Below, one piece after another: positions 47,386 through 59,687 of a stretch of DNA of 64,000 nucleotides. The stretch covers positions 12,350 to 76,349 of the forward strand of contig QANU01012417.1 of the NCBI GenBank assembly GCA_003254905.1, written 5' to 3'. A model generated the notes under the pieces. The model was not told the origin of the DNA, searched no databases, and saw nothing but the letters and a program-made list of their open reading frames with translations. Source of the stretch: Nissolia schottii. Its lineage: Eukaryota > Streptophyta > Magnoliopsida > Fabales > Fabaceae. The first letter of the stretch is position 1. The number at the start of each line of letters is the position of its first letter. Both the position numbers and the translations under genes were made by a program.

Positions 47386-49166
47386 TGTTGATTTAGAATT
47401 TGCAAATATTATATTTGATGACAAACATTGTGTGAACTTTACTAATGTGTGTATTAAGTGTTTCAGCAAAAAATTGTGGCCCAAAGTATATATAAAAAAA
47501 ATCAAAAAAGGGAAATAAGGAAACTCACGACCAAAATGAAGAAAGAAACCCAAAGTTGTGTGAAGAAAGGAAAGCTAGGATAGAACAAAATTTGGGGAAA
47601 CAAATTAAAAAAAAAAAGGAAAGAAAAAGTGACGTAAAGTCACCTGCTAATGGAAAAGAAAATAAAGAAAGAGAAGTCAATCAAAGAAAGAGATTGACAA
47701 TGACAAGACTACAAAAAGGGAAGCTTAGGAAAATAAAATCATCATTTCCCACATGGTCAAAAAGGAAATAAAGAAAGGAGTTATGCTGCAAAACCGCAGG
47801 AATCATTTTGGAAAAGGAAGGAAGAGAAGAAAAAGAAGGAAAGTATGGAAGCAATGCATCTACAGCTATGGACTCTCTAAAAATGAAGAAGGAAACTACA
47901 CAAATAAAGCTGTTAAGGGAAATTAGGAAGTTGTCAAGAACAGCTTAGAATAGAAATAAAATAAAAGAAGAAAAGAAAGAAAAAGAGACGTGAGGAAGCA
48001 ACAGATCTTTCGGTGAGAAGAAGCTGATTTCACGCTGCAGTTATGGAAGAAAACAAGAAAAGAAAACGTGAGCAATCTTGAGAAAGGAAAGAAGAAAAGA
48101 AAAGAAAAGAGAAAGTACTGATTTCATGATGCAAACGGTCAGAATTTTTTGGTAAAATGAAAGAAAGGAAAAGAAAGAGGAAGAAGACATGGAAGCAATG
48201 ATCCTGTAGATATGGAAACGACACAAGAGCTGTCAAGAAAAGGAAATTCTGGAAATAGCTTGGGAAGAAAGAAGTTAAAGGAAAGCAAGAAATGGAAGAA
48301 GGTGATAGTGCAACGGTCAAGAAAAATTAATGGAGGAAAAGGAAGGAAATAAAGAAAGATGGAAAACGTAAGGAAAAGCCTCCATTAAAGAGTGTCAACA
48401 AAAAACTTGGAAACAAGAAAGGAATAGCTAGATTCGTGGAAATCAAGAGGGAAAAGCAAAGCTACATCAAGCAAGAATCATAGAAGAAAAAGGAAAGAAG
48501 ACATGAATGAAGGACATGGCTTCAAGCATCAAGCTTGAAGAATCTGCTCAAAGTCAAGTATAAATGGAACGCCCTCCATCATTCATCTCACAAGGAAAAA
48601 ATGAGAGAAATAACCTATCATTGATATACATCCCCACGTGCTCCTCCTCTAAACATATTCTATTTTGAGTTAGTTTTTCAATCCTCTAATTTGTGTTTTC
48701 ATATTTTGTTGTTCGGTGAGAAAAACTTGGCTATTTGAGAGTTTGTTTTAAGGAGAAACAAAGAGCTTGAGAGAAATTTTATTTCAAGTTTCTTTGTATT
48801 TGGAAGTTTGTTTTGTGAGGTTTTTGGAAGGTGCCATTGGTGTTTGTAATTGAAGGTTTTGTGAAAGAAAAGTGACCTGTGTGTTTGAAGAACTGGACGT
48901 AAATTCTTAACTCTTAGGAACTGGTATAAATTTTGTGTGTATTCTTTTCTTCCCTTCAGTATTTACATTTCCTATTCTTAAAAGAAAGTCTACTTTCGTT
49001 TTGAAAAAAATTTATTTTTTTTTTCAGAAAACTTGTCTCTTGTAATACAAAGAAATATCTCTTAAATTTTTAAGAGATAACTTTTTTACTCAAAAGAAAG
49101 TTTGATTTTCAAAAAAGTATTTGCTTAGATTCAACCTCCCCTTCTCTAAGTCACATAAAACCATCA
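47386..49166 (+). mobile_element. Solo LTR, SIRE/Maximus-like (Ty1/copia)
   Basis: The LTR starts TGTTGATTTAG, with GATGACAAAC near its start, and ends shortly after GATTCAACCTCCCCTTCT, both features I associate with SIRE-type LTRs. The flanks AAACG (47381-47385) and AAACA (49167-49171) match at four of five bases. A TATA box (TATAAAT) lies at 48559-48565. Most of 47500-48560 is very purine-rich. Small frames here (47556 plus, 47197 and 48030 minus) follow from base composition. Confidence 0.6.
47500..48560. repeat. 1.05 kb polypurine-rich tract
   Basis: The plus strand is mostly A and G, with degenerate repeated segments (GGAAGAAAAG, ATGGAAGCAATG, GCTGTCAAG) spaced about 150-250 bp apart, which suggests an old, long-unit tandem repeat in the U3 region of the LTR. 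Confidence 0.7.
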
Positions 49167-49468
49167 AAACACTTATTATTTTTTAAGTCCATCATAATAC
49201 TATGGTCTATCCTTAGTCGTCCAATTTTAGGACCGGTGCCCTAGCACTAACATGACTTACAAATGTCATCCTCCACTTGACATAAATAAAATAAAATAAA
49301 ATTTAGGATGACACTTTTTCCAAGAAAGCGTATTAATAGCTAAGATGTCCCAATCCAATGCAATGTAAATTAGCTATGTCAAAATATACAGAAATAAAAA
49401 AATAAAAAAAATAGTTGAGATGTCAACATCCGGTGAATGAATCATCAATAAATTTTGTCACCTAAAAT

Positions 49469-49779
49469 TAGGGCTGTCAAAATGAGCCCGGCCCGTTTAC
49501 CCGGTTAAATGGACAGACTTTACATGCAAAAAATGTGCCCACGAAAATTTGAAAAAAAAATTGGACCGGTCTGTTTAAGTCTGGCCCGTTAGGCTCAAAG
49601 GCAGACCCGTGAACCCGTGAATTTTTTTTAATTTTTTAAATATTTTTTTAAAATTTTTTAAATTTTTTTAAATTTTTGATTTTTTTAAATTTTTAATTTT
49701 TTTTAAAAAAATAAATGAATTAGCCAATGGCCCATTTATGTCCGCGGGCCATGTCGGACCGGCCCGTATCATCGCCCTA
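49469..49779. mobile_element. hAT-type MITE, 311 bp
   Basis: The ends are TAGGGCTGTCAAAATG and, inverted, TAGGGCGATGATACGG. The flanks CCTAAAAT (49461-49468) and TCTAAAAT (49780-49787) match at seven of eight positions, the hAT duplication size. Inside are GGCCCGTTTACCCGG-type motifs in both orientations around an AT-rich core. There is no coding capacity. Confidence 0.7.
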
Positions 49780-49787
49780 TCTAAAAT

Positions 49788-50830
49788 TATATATCAATAT
49801 GTTCGATGTGATTGGGGAAAAGATTCTTGTTTTAAAGTACTGACTCGAGCGGACATATTTTAGAACGAAACAAAATCCACTAATAATGGGAACTTCCCTC
49901 TGAGATGGATAGGCATGACACGCAAGGATGAATGCCACATCACATGTTTGCATTAATATTATAGCTATATATAAATATATAACTTCTTCGCTGTATATAT
50001 ATAGCTATATAAATATGTACGGTTGTTACACAAGATGATGTGGAGTTTCTAAATTCGAAGAATAATTGCAGCTGTATGGTATGCCTGTGCATATGTGAGA
50101 TGTGGATAAGATCACAGAATACGATCAACGGATAACATGAAATTGGACAAAAAGATCAGAAAATATGGACCCTTATTCCTCAATAGATAGGTCTTTGTCA
50201 TAACCATTCAGACCCTATTTTCCACGTCTAATGGGTAATAAACATATCAAAGTCCAAACAGAAGGGGAAAAAAGAGTTGTTCTACTAATTAGTTGATTGT
50301 CTATGGACAAAACAAGAGTATTGGGAAAGCTGATATAGGAGAAAATCCACAATAATTTAGTTGATATGTGGGCAAATTTGATATTTGAAAAAGTGAAATA
50401 GGGAAAGAAGTTAATATATTACTAGTGTTTTTTGACAGACAATTTGTACCTATTAAATATCAAACATAAATAACAATGTGAAAGGAAGAAAGATAGAGAA
50501 TAGGCTGAAAAAAAGATTAACTTGAAAGTGTAATTGGTTGAATTTAAAGTGAGTGTGTATATTTTAAAGACAATTTTTTTAAAAGTAATTACAAATAGAA
50601 AAAGAAAGAAAAACTAATTATGTAGTGAGATAAAATGTGATATAGTGGACAAGGGTAAAAGGAAAAAAAAAATGAATCGGACGCCAAAGAGGAGAATCCC
50701 CTTTATTCAATTGTATAAATAAAAAAAGGTAAAGATAATGTCATTATCAATTTACCGCATAAATTTAGAAGGAAAAAAAAAAGAACACACACATATATAA
50801 TTGAAAATTAGCCAATGTACAATTAATGTA
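49788..50830. other. AT-rich intergenic, nothing recognised
   Basis: No gene or clear repeat. The 62-residue minus frame at 49940-50128 has no features. Confidence 0.5.
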
Positions 50831-50839
50831 TTGCTATGT

Positions 50840-51248
50840 CCTATATACACAGCGACAATCATGTACATAAATTTTTCTACACACATGCACAAATTTTTTT
50901 AACACACATACACAAACCTTTTTCAAATATTGAAACCAAATAAAATCGGATTTGTGCCTCATTAAATAACAAAAAATAACTGCCACACTCTTTCCACTAC
51001 TCTTCACTCATACTCTAAGCGTGTTTACACATAAACATTTCAACATAGATACACAAACTTTTGTACTCTCGTGCACAAATTAACTTTTCAATAGTCAAAA
51101 ACAAAGAATAAGATGAAAATTAAAATCAACGTCAAGAAGAAGAAAACTTTGATGTTCGCATACACAAACTTTTGAACAAGCATGCACAAACTTTTATACT
51201 CACGTGCACAAACTTTTGAACAACCAGAACAAAGAATACGATGGAAAC
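50840..51248. repeat. Minisatellite with CACAAACTTTTG units, left part
   Basis: A compound unit of about 125-150 bp: GAACAAAGAATAAGATG, a purine-rich piece, then three CACAAACTTTTG copies spaced about 25-30 bp. The same array continues at 54370-54720 beyond a retrotransposon block, showing that the block was inserted into it. Confidence 0.65.
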
Positions 51249-52360
51249 TGTTAAACATCTTGAATAAACGGGCAAAGGGACACAACAAAGACTATAGAGA
51301 AAATACAAAGAATAGGAAATAACAGAATTGTATTATAAGAGTTGTGCGTATCTAATGGTTACAATGAGGTGCCAATATGTAAGCCAATAATAGAATCATA
51401 ACTTAAATGATAGAATCAAATTAAATCAACCTAAATTTGTTATGAATAAATCAAAATCAATCACAGATATACTGAATATACTAATTTATTTCTAACATCC
51501 GCCATCAAGTTAAAGTTCATCTAGCTTTAAGCTTGTCACAACCAACGAGTGTTATGTCCAATTTTTAGGTCCTTTTTTGTGAATTCTACACACAATTTGG
51601 AGCTGGACAAAACCAGCAAAGACAACAACGGAGGCAACATTAGGAGTTGGGCGGAACTAACAAAAGAAACATCGAGAGCTAGGCTGAACTAGCAATTTTG
51701 AAGTAGAATTGGATAAAAAGGGCCTCAAAATTAGATTCAGAACGCCAAAGACCTTGGAAAGGGTGCACTAGTCACGCCATCAGCACATGGCAGCACGTGT
51801 AGATTCCAATGACGGCAACTTGGTGGTTAACTCTTCTAGTGACAATGAATATGATGGTGGTGGTAGTGTAGTGAACGGGGGTTGGTAACGGTGAAAACTG
51901 TGACCGTAGTAAAGAGGTATAATAAGTGATGGTGGGGCGGGTACCATTGCTCGGTGGAAGGTCACAAAACAGAGATAACAATGTATGATTTTTTTTATAG
52001 TTTTTTTCTCTCATAATAGCGGAAGCGAAAATGGAGAATGGAAAACTAAGAATTTAATCTCAAAGTAGAGGAAGTATAAACATGGTTCACGGAGGGTACC
52101 ATGACTTTGATACCATGTTAAACATCTTGAATAAATGGAAAAAAGGACACAACAAAGACTACAGAGAAAGTACAAAGAATAGGAAATGACAGATTGTATT
52201 ATGAGATTTGTGAGTATCAAATGGTTAGAATGAGGAGCCAATATATATGTCAATAATAGAATCATAACTTAAATGATAGAATCAAATTAAATCAACCTAA
52301 ATTTGTTATGAATAAATCAAAATCAATCACAGATATACTAAATATACTAAATATTTTGAT
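51249..52360 (-). mobile_element. Small non-autonomous LTR element (about 1.1 kb)
   Basis: Two LTRs of about 250 bp begin TGTTAAACATCTTGAATAAA at 51249 and 52109. The second is followed on the minus strand by TGGTATCAAAGTCATGG, a tRNA-Met-type primer site, so the element reads minus. The roughly 600 bp between them has no gag or pol. GAAAC occurs at both flanks (51244-51248 and 52361-52365); the right copy also reads as copia gag, so this may be coincidence. The LTRs are clearly diverged, implying an old copy. Confidence 0.6.
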
Positions 52361-54370
52361 GAAACTTTTGCTTACACATTGGAAGAATGGGATAGTAAGA
52401 ATCACCGGATAATCACCTGGTTTCACAATACCTCAACACCTAGCCTTCATCTTCAGTTTGATCGGTATGACACGGCCAAGGAGGTATGGGATCACTTGCA
52501 AAATCGTTGTACTATTTCTGATTTATCTCATTAGTATCAACTTCTGAAGGAACTCCACAGTCTCAAACAAGCACCCGGACAAGCTATTTATAAATTTCTG
52601 GCTCAGATGGAAGCTATCTGGGATCAGTTGACATCCTGCGAACCTGCCATGAAGCACAAAAGTGACGCTAAGATATATGACGAGTACCGTAATCGCACTA
52701 GGCTTATCCAATTCCTGATGGCCCTCACTGATGACTATGAACTTGTTCGGGCATCTCTACTCCATCAAGATCCTTTGTCCACTATTGAAGAGCAGATGCT
52801 CTCCCTCGTCTCAAGTCTGAAGAAACCTGTTTAGGGCTCCTTAAACCAACCATAGATATGGTTTTTGCAACTGTTAACAGCACAAGTAAATTATGTCAAC
52901 ATTGTCATCGACTTGGACATCTCCTTACAACTGCCCCACTATAGAANGAATCACCGGATAATCACCTGGTTTCACAATACCTCAACACCTAGCATTCATC
53001 TTCAGTTTGGTCGGTATGACACGGCCAAGGAGGTATGGGATCACTTGCAAAATCGTTATACTATTTCTGATTTATCTCATTAGTATCAACTTCTGAAGGA
53101 ACTCCACAGTCTCAAACAAGCACCCGGACAAGCTGTTTATAAATTTCTGGCTCAGATGGAAGCTATCTGGGATCAGTTGACATCTTGCGAACCTGCCATG
53201 AAGCACAAAAGTGACGCTAAGATATATTACGAGTACCGTAATCGCACTAGGCTTATCTAATTCTTGATGGCGCTCACTGATGACTATGAACTTGTTCGGG
53301 CATCTCTGCTCCATCAAGATCCTTTGCCCACTATTGAATAGCAGATGCTCTCCCTCGTCTCAAGTCTGAAGAAACCTGTTTAGGGCTCCTTAAACCAACC
53401 ACAAATATGGTTTTTGCAACTGTTAACAGCACAAGTAAATTATGTCGACATTGTCATCGACTTGGACATCTCCTTACCAACTGCCCCACCATAGAATGTC
53501 ACACCTATAAGAAGAAAGGTCATATCACATCCAACTACAATGCTCTAGTTTATCGCTACTGTTAAAAGCTAGGACACATTATTGAGGATTGTCTCACTCG
53601 CCCACCAAGATCTGATCATGTTAAGTCTCAACAACGCTTTAGTTCTTCTAAAGTCGTGCTTGCCACTACCGCTGCCACTAATGACACCGTGGCCTCTCCT
53701 TCCGTCACCTCTACCGCTGCAGTCTCCTCAGATGATATTGAGTCCTTACTGAATCAACTCCTTTCACTTTCCGGTAATACTCCCGCTGCCTTGTCCACCA
53801 CATCAGGTAAAACAAAATGGTATTTTGATTCTGCATATTGTAACCACATGACATCTGCATCTCATAATTTTTCTTCCATGACTACCACTAGTATTGCACC
53901 AGCTATACACACTGCAGATAGATCTCTTATGAACGTAAGTCGTAAGGGTTCTATCTCCTCACCCACTCTTACATTACCTGACACATATCTCATTCCTAAG
54001 TTAAACTTTCATCTTATCTCTGTTGGTCAATTATGAGATCTTGGATATGAAATTACCTTTTCTTCTTCTGGTTTCCATGTGCAGGACCCACGGACGGGAA
54101 AAGTTATTGGGACTGGATGTAAGATTGGAAGGCTATTTGAGCTCACTAGTCTTCACGTTCCTTCTAATATTTGTGCTGTTTCCACCCCCTCTTCCCTCCA
54201 ACTCTGGCATCATCGTCTTGCTCCCAACTCTATAGGGAAAATGCGTCACCTCCTTTCTTTAGGAATTTTAGGACACGTTAGTAATGAATCTTTTAATTGC
54301 ATTTATTGTCAAACTGCTAAACAACCGGCTTTATCTTTTAATAAAAGCACATCTATTTCTAACAGAACTA
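52351..54370 (+). mobile_element. Ty1/copia fragment, broken
   Basis: The plus strand holds copia gag (UBN2-type, with FDETFAYTLEEWD at the start and QFLMALTDDYELVR), a remnant zinc-knuckle area, and the protease/pre-integrase part (WYFDSAYCNHMTS, then LQLWHHRL). Integrase core, RT and RNase H are missing. Part of gag is duplicated in tandem (52399-52946 and 52948-53496). It has several breaks, is a fossil, and ends abruptly in the minisatellite at 54370. Confidence 0.85.
52399..53496. repeat. Tandem duplication of 549 bp joined at a single N
   Basis: 52399-52946 and 52948-53496 are almost identical. The only unknown base of this area, position 52947, sits exactly at the join. Confidence 0.9.
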
Positions 54371-54720
54371 AAAATGAAAACAAAGACAGAGAACAAAATT
54401 TTGGTGTTCACATCCACAAATTTTTTAACAAGCATGCACAAATTTTTGTACTCACATGTACAAACTTTTGAAGAAGTAGAAACAAAGAATAAGATGAAAA
54501 TAAAAACGAAAACGAAGACAAAGAAAGAAAACATTGGTGCTCAAATACACAGACTTTTGGATAGCTAGAAACAAATAATATGACAAAAACAAAAATGAAA
54601 ACGAAAACGAAGAAAAAAACTTTAATGCTCACATACACAAACTTTTGAACAATCAAACACAAACTTTAGAACACTCAGATACAAAAAATATGATGAAAAT
54701 GGAAATAAAAACTACGGAAT
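54370..54720. repeat. Minisatellite with CACAAACTTTTG units, right part
   Basis: The array is as at 50840-51248, with about 2.5 units. Frames on the minus strand (54331-54662) repeat Phe/Val-rich strings because of the array and are not genes. Confidence 0.65.
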
Positions 54721-57245
54721 CCATAACGTCTTGCAAAGAAAAATAAATGAACAAAAAATATGAAGGAAGAGTGGTGGAAAAAAGAGAAAAAATAGAGAAA
54801 AAAAGAAAAAGAAAAGGAAGAGTGACAGCGAGGGGGGGTAAAAAGAGAAAAATCGAAAATTAAATGCAATTGACCGCAATCCACGAATATTCAATTGTGT
54901 ACGAAGCATGTTTGTATAAAATGCTAGATCAAGATCATAAGAAAGTGACTATTTTGAAAAAGGAATTTCAGTAGGATGATCTATTAGTGAAAAAGCTATT
55001 ATGGATCTAGATGTGGTGTGTGATTTCTTTGTCCATTGAAACATATCTCAACTCGATCATTCAGGATTTCTTCTGAAATCATGTATACAAGAAGCCTTCC
55101 AGAATCATGCATGAAGCTAGAAAAACCTTCGAACGTCAAAAGCAAGGAGCATTTCAAAGGGAAAATTTCAAGAAGAAAAGAAAAGAGTAGAATTACTAAA
55201 GAGTAAAACCTTAGTTTAGTCTCCAAAAATATAGCGGTCACCGCGTTAATTCTTCAAAAACAACTTTAAGAATCAGTTTAATTAGATTCAAAATAGAATT
55301 AGTTTTGTGCACTTGAATAAAAATGAATTAGTTTTTTTTAATAAATTGTGGTTGGTTCCTTGTTAACTTAAAATTAATTTTAAAATATTGTATAAATTAT
55401 CAATATTTATCATCCTAAAATAATCAAATAAAATAATGAATATTAACAAAATAAATTTATATAATAAATTTTCAAAATTTAAGTTATCAAATAAGATATT
55501 TTGGTAGCTTATAAAAAAATTTGAAAAACAAAATGTAAATGGAGTTGATAAAAAAATATAATATAGCTATTAAATGATATTTCTTCTTACATATCTAGTA
55601 ATATCTCTTTCTTATGACAAGAACAGATATATAAAATATTAGATCATAAAATATAATTATATTCCAATTCCTATGTAAAAAGTATCACTATCATTGCTTA
55701 AATTTGATTTCTTTTTTGACAATTGGTACTCAACATGTACTCGTACTGAAATAGGATGCCCAAAAAATTTCCTTCTATTTTTTTTTAGGGTTATCTTATA
55801 TGCATTCATAAAATTAAACTCCTTATAGGGGTCTTCTTCAATAAGATACATGTTTTTGACAATGTCTCGAAAAAATTGTGACTCGTCAATAAATGACTTA
55901 ATTAGTTAGTGAATTGTTAAATGATTGTTGTGTCATTTGTTATATTATGTATCAACGTACAAATTAATAATCACATACATTTACAACTAAAATTATAAAG
56001 CATAAGCAGTACAACTGAAATCGAAACTACAATGCATGGAATGAAGATAAATTATTTTATTGACCTGGATCATTTGTATCTTCGTTCATTGTTCGTCAAT
56101 AGAGATAACAACGTAAAATGGAAATCAAAGGAAAATAAAATTTGCTTAGATGAGAATGTGAAATAAAAGGAAAAATGTTAGATAAAAGAGAAAGAATCTT
56201 GAATCTAAAAAATTGGTGGGAAGTTGAAAGTGAATTGGTGAAAAAATTGAAAAAAAATCAGTCTAAAATTATTTTTTTAAAAACCAATTCTTAGATTGTT
56301 ACCGAATACAATTTTTACAAAACCTCCTTAATGATTGAAAGATCAGCACATTAGTAATTTTGTTAGTCACGATGGAAAAATGAACTAACTTTATATAATA
56401 ATAGGAAAACCTTATTTAGAATACTTTCAAATTGTAGCTTAATTCCTAGCCAATTTGTAATGCAACCCTTTGATTATTATGTATAATTAAATGCATATGC
56501 TATGTTGCGTCTCGTCGAAGAAAAAGGTGAATTGTTTAGTATCCAAAGAAATGGTAAAATAGTCATCTTTCTTGCGAGGGGTAAAAATCATATTTCACCA
56601 TGTAAAGGCAGAGATAGTAATTTTGTGAGTATATTAATAAGAACAAGATTTAGAAACTTAATTGTCCCTTGATTTAATAAAGAATGACCTAGTTAAAATT
56701 GTAGCAAAATTTTGACGTCAGAAATGCATTTTAGTTAAAAAATCACGTCAAGGATATTTATGTCTTCTCTCACGCATTTTTAAAATTCAAATTCTAACCC
56801 TAAATGAGACTACATTGCCAGTCCAACACTACTTAAAAGGAGGAGATATGATTGTTTCAGAAAAAAAATAGTCAAAATAAATAAATTAATTAATTAATAA
56901 GAAAGAAAGAAAAGAAAACAAAAACCAACACTGATTTTTAAAATAATATGTCAACCCTAACTTATCTAAAAGTGTTGCAGCCATTAAGTAGTGGTTTTCT
57001 TAGTTTTTAAATAAACAAAAGAAAGGAAGAATAATTGGAAAAAAGAAATCAAATCTATTTGTTTTTAAACAAAAAACAAATCCTATCCCTCATATCATAA
57101 CAAACAATCATAACGCATCCCAATTCCCATTTTTCCAAGTCTCCCACTTAGCATATCTAATTGCACACTCTCCTCTCATTCATGTATGAACACAATTCTT
57201 CTGTAACTTCCCATTCAATCATTCAAACCTTTGCCAAGTTTCAAG
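54721..57245. other. AT-rich intergenic, nothing recognised
   Basis: No coding region, RNA gene or defined mobile element was seen. Frames at 54675-54909, 54999 and 55657 are low-complexity or without features. Confidence 0.5.
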
Positions 57246-57254
57246 ATACGGCAA

Positions 57255-57490
57255 GGAAAAAGGATTTTGCGGTGGTTTTAACCGCCAGTAAAGGTTAATT
57301 GTGGTGGTTCTCAATTGCTGCTATATCCATCGCTGAGAGGAAGATTGGGGCAATTACAGTTTGCAGCGGTTGAACCGCTGCGAAATACAAAATATGAATA
57401 TGCGGCACTTTATAACCACTGCTAAAAATAGATTATGGATTAAGAAAAACAAATACCACAACAGTTGCAAACCGCCACTGATTCCAACTT
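57255..57490. mobile_element. CACTA/Mutator-like end with GCGGTGGTT motifs
   Basis: TTGCGGTGGTTTTAACCGCC, GCAGCGGTTGAACCGCTGC and relatives are typical subterminal inverted motifs of plant non-autonomous elements. Clear terminal repeats were not found here. Confidence 0.45.
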
Positions 57491-57876
57491 CATATAAAAA
57501 TAATAATTCATGAGCTATTAGCATACACTAGAACAGAAGGAAAAAAAAAAGAAAACAAAGAGACAGAATATAATGGCCTCTAATTTAGAAGCTTATCCTT
57601 TCTCTTTTCACCTAATTGACTAGTGACCCTTCACCAAAAAACAATTGAATTCCCTATTTTCAAAACCATTTAGTAAATAATAAGCTAAGTCATTCAGAGA
57701 TGCCACGATTTCAACTAAGTCATTCGCATAACATTAGTGTTTGTGAAATGGCACACGTGTAGGGATACCAAGTCTACAAGTTTTGAAATTGAAGTTAAAA
57801 AGTATGTTTGGATGAAGTTGGATTTCAACTTTTGAATAGCAGAGAAGATAGTTGAATGTGTGTAATTGGATTCACT

Positions 57877-59462
57877 GCAAGAAAAATGGCCAATAGTGGC
57901 GGAGTTGAAGTTCGCCAACTACCTATACCTGTGGCATATGTTCATCCAAAAAAAACCAAAATCTAAAGGCATAAACATGAACAATAGACAAGCTATCAAA
58001 TGATCATCCACAACTAACCTATGTGACTTCGAGGGGAAGTTCTTTACTGCAGGAAGCTTGCATAAATTGCCCATTATAATTGACAGCTGGAAAACTAATA
58101 AAACCAAGTCAATGCTACACATGGCTCAATTGCTTCTCCAAACAATCCCTTTAAGTGATATCCCTGCAAAAAGATAGGGAGTTTTAAGACACAATTAAGA
58201 AGAAATCAAAGGCACATGTCAATGCCAATATCCAAATAAAAGTTTAAACTAAAGACCCAAGTTATTCAAACAAAACAAGATTGCCCCCAAGCGCTCTTCT
58301 CTATGAGTGATTTACCATCTTGTGTTACCCTTGTTCTTGGCACGCTTGGCTTCAAACTGTTAAAAAAAATCTTCTATCTTTCCTTCTTAGCCTTGGTTAG
58401 ACTCTAATTTGAAAATTAAATTAAGCTCGAAAGCTAGAAATGAAAATATGAGAAAGAGGATAAACAAATAGCTTAGAAAAAGCTTAACATAAAGCTTACA
58501 TCATTCTCAAATTTCTTACTCCGTACTTTAAGCACAAACAACACAAGCAACCCAAACTAACACGGTGACACCTATGCTGCACAAACTTACCTCTAAGAAA
58601 AAAAAATGATACCAACATCCATCTGGTCCTTTTAACGCCAATGGTAGTTTCTAAAAGCCTAAGTACCACCCACCTCATATTAAACATCAGTCGTCATTGC
58701 CTTAGATATGAAAGAATGGTTAATGACTTAATGTGTCACATGATTGGTAAGCAGAGTAACTTTTGAAATAAATGCAAGTAGTAAATCAATTATTTAAAAC
58801 TTTCAATCCAACACACTTTCATATGTGAGTGGTGCTACGTGTACATCAAATATTGTACCAACATACAACCACTACTGTTTCAAATACACTTTAGCTCACT
58901 ACTGATAAAATAATTGCTCCCCACGTGCCCATTAATTATGAGTATTTTTTACGTATAATAATATGTTAACTGTATGTTGACACCTATTTTATTGTACACA
59001 TACACTTTTTCTTCATATATAAATCAAAACAAAGGAAGGGGGGAGTTTGACTAGCTTACCTTATTGACAGGATAAGTAAACAATGGTTTTTGAATTAAAA
59101 AGGTTTGATTCTTAGAGAGTGAGTTTGACAGCATAATATTGACGTTGAAGAAAATGAAAGACATAATAGAAGACTGAGGATTGACAAGTATATTGGCGTT
59201 GAAAGAGAAATTGAGAATGACATTAGAGGAAGGCGACCAAAGAAGAGGATCTGGTTGTTGTGGGGAGGGAGAAGGCGCGTGGTTCCTTCCCCGTAAAAAT
59301 AAAATAAAATAAAAATAGAACCGCCGCTATCGTCTTCAAACCACAGTTATCCTTAACGGCTGCATGTAACTGCTACCATTTACCAAAATTGACTACAATG
59401 GCGGCCATTGTCCATAACCACCACAAAATGATTGCTGCTAATGACCTCTCTTTTAGTAGTGA
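57877..59462. mobile_element. CACTA-like non-autonomous element (tentative ends)
   Basis: The left end is CACTGCAAGAAAAATGGCC at 57877. The right end, inverted, is CACTACTAAAAGAGAGG at 59462. Subterminal GCGGCGGTT/ACCGCCGC motifs lie near the right end. The 3 bp flanks (ATT and AGA) do not match, so these may be ends of two elements, or one element together with the motifs at 57255. No transposase frame is present. Frames at 57919 and 58496 are featureless. Confidence 0.4.
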
Positions 59463-59687
59463 GAAATCTCTAACACACAAACACCATCATTTGTCTCATC
59501 ATCTCCATCATCACCACGCCCTACGTCATCCTCCATTTGAGACTGAAATGGATTCTTCTTGGCCTTAGAAGTCAAGATTCCTAGCCCCAAACCCAATCTC
59601 AAACGTGTTCAGGAATCGACGAAGCAAAACCGTCAAATCGTGATCGTTGTTGACATTGTGTGCATCAAGAGGCCATCATCAAAGTAG

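Noticed and set aside
54331-54662. Phe/Val-rich minus frames resembling membrane proteins
   Set aside because: They repeat the same string because of the CACAAACTTTTG minisatellite; similar strings arise at 51088-51288.
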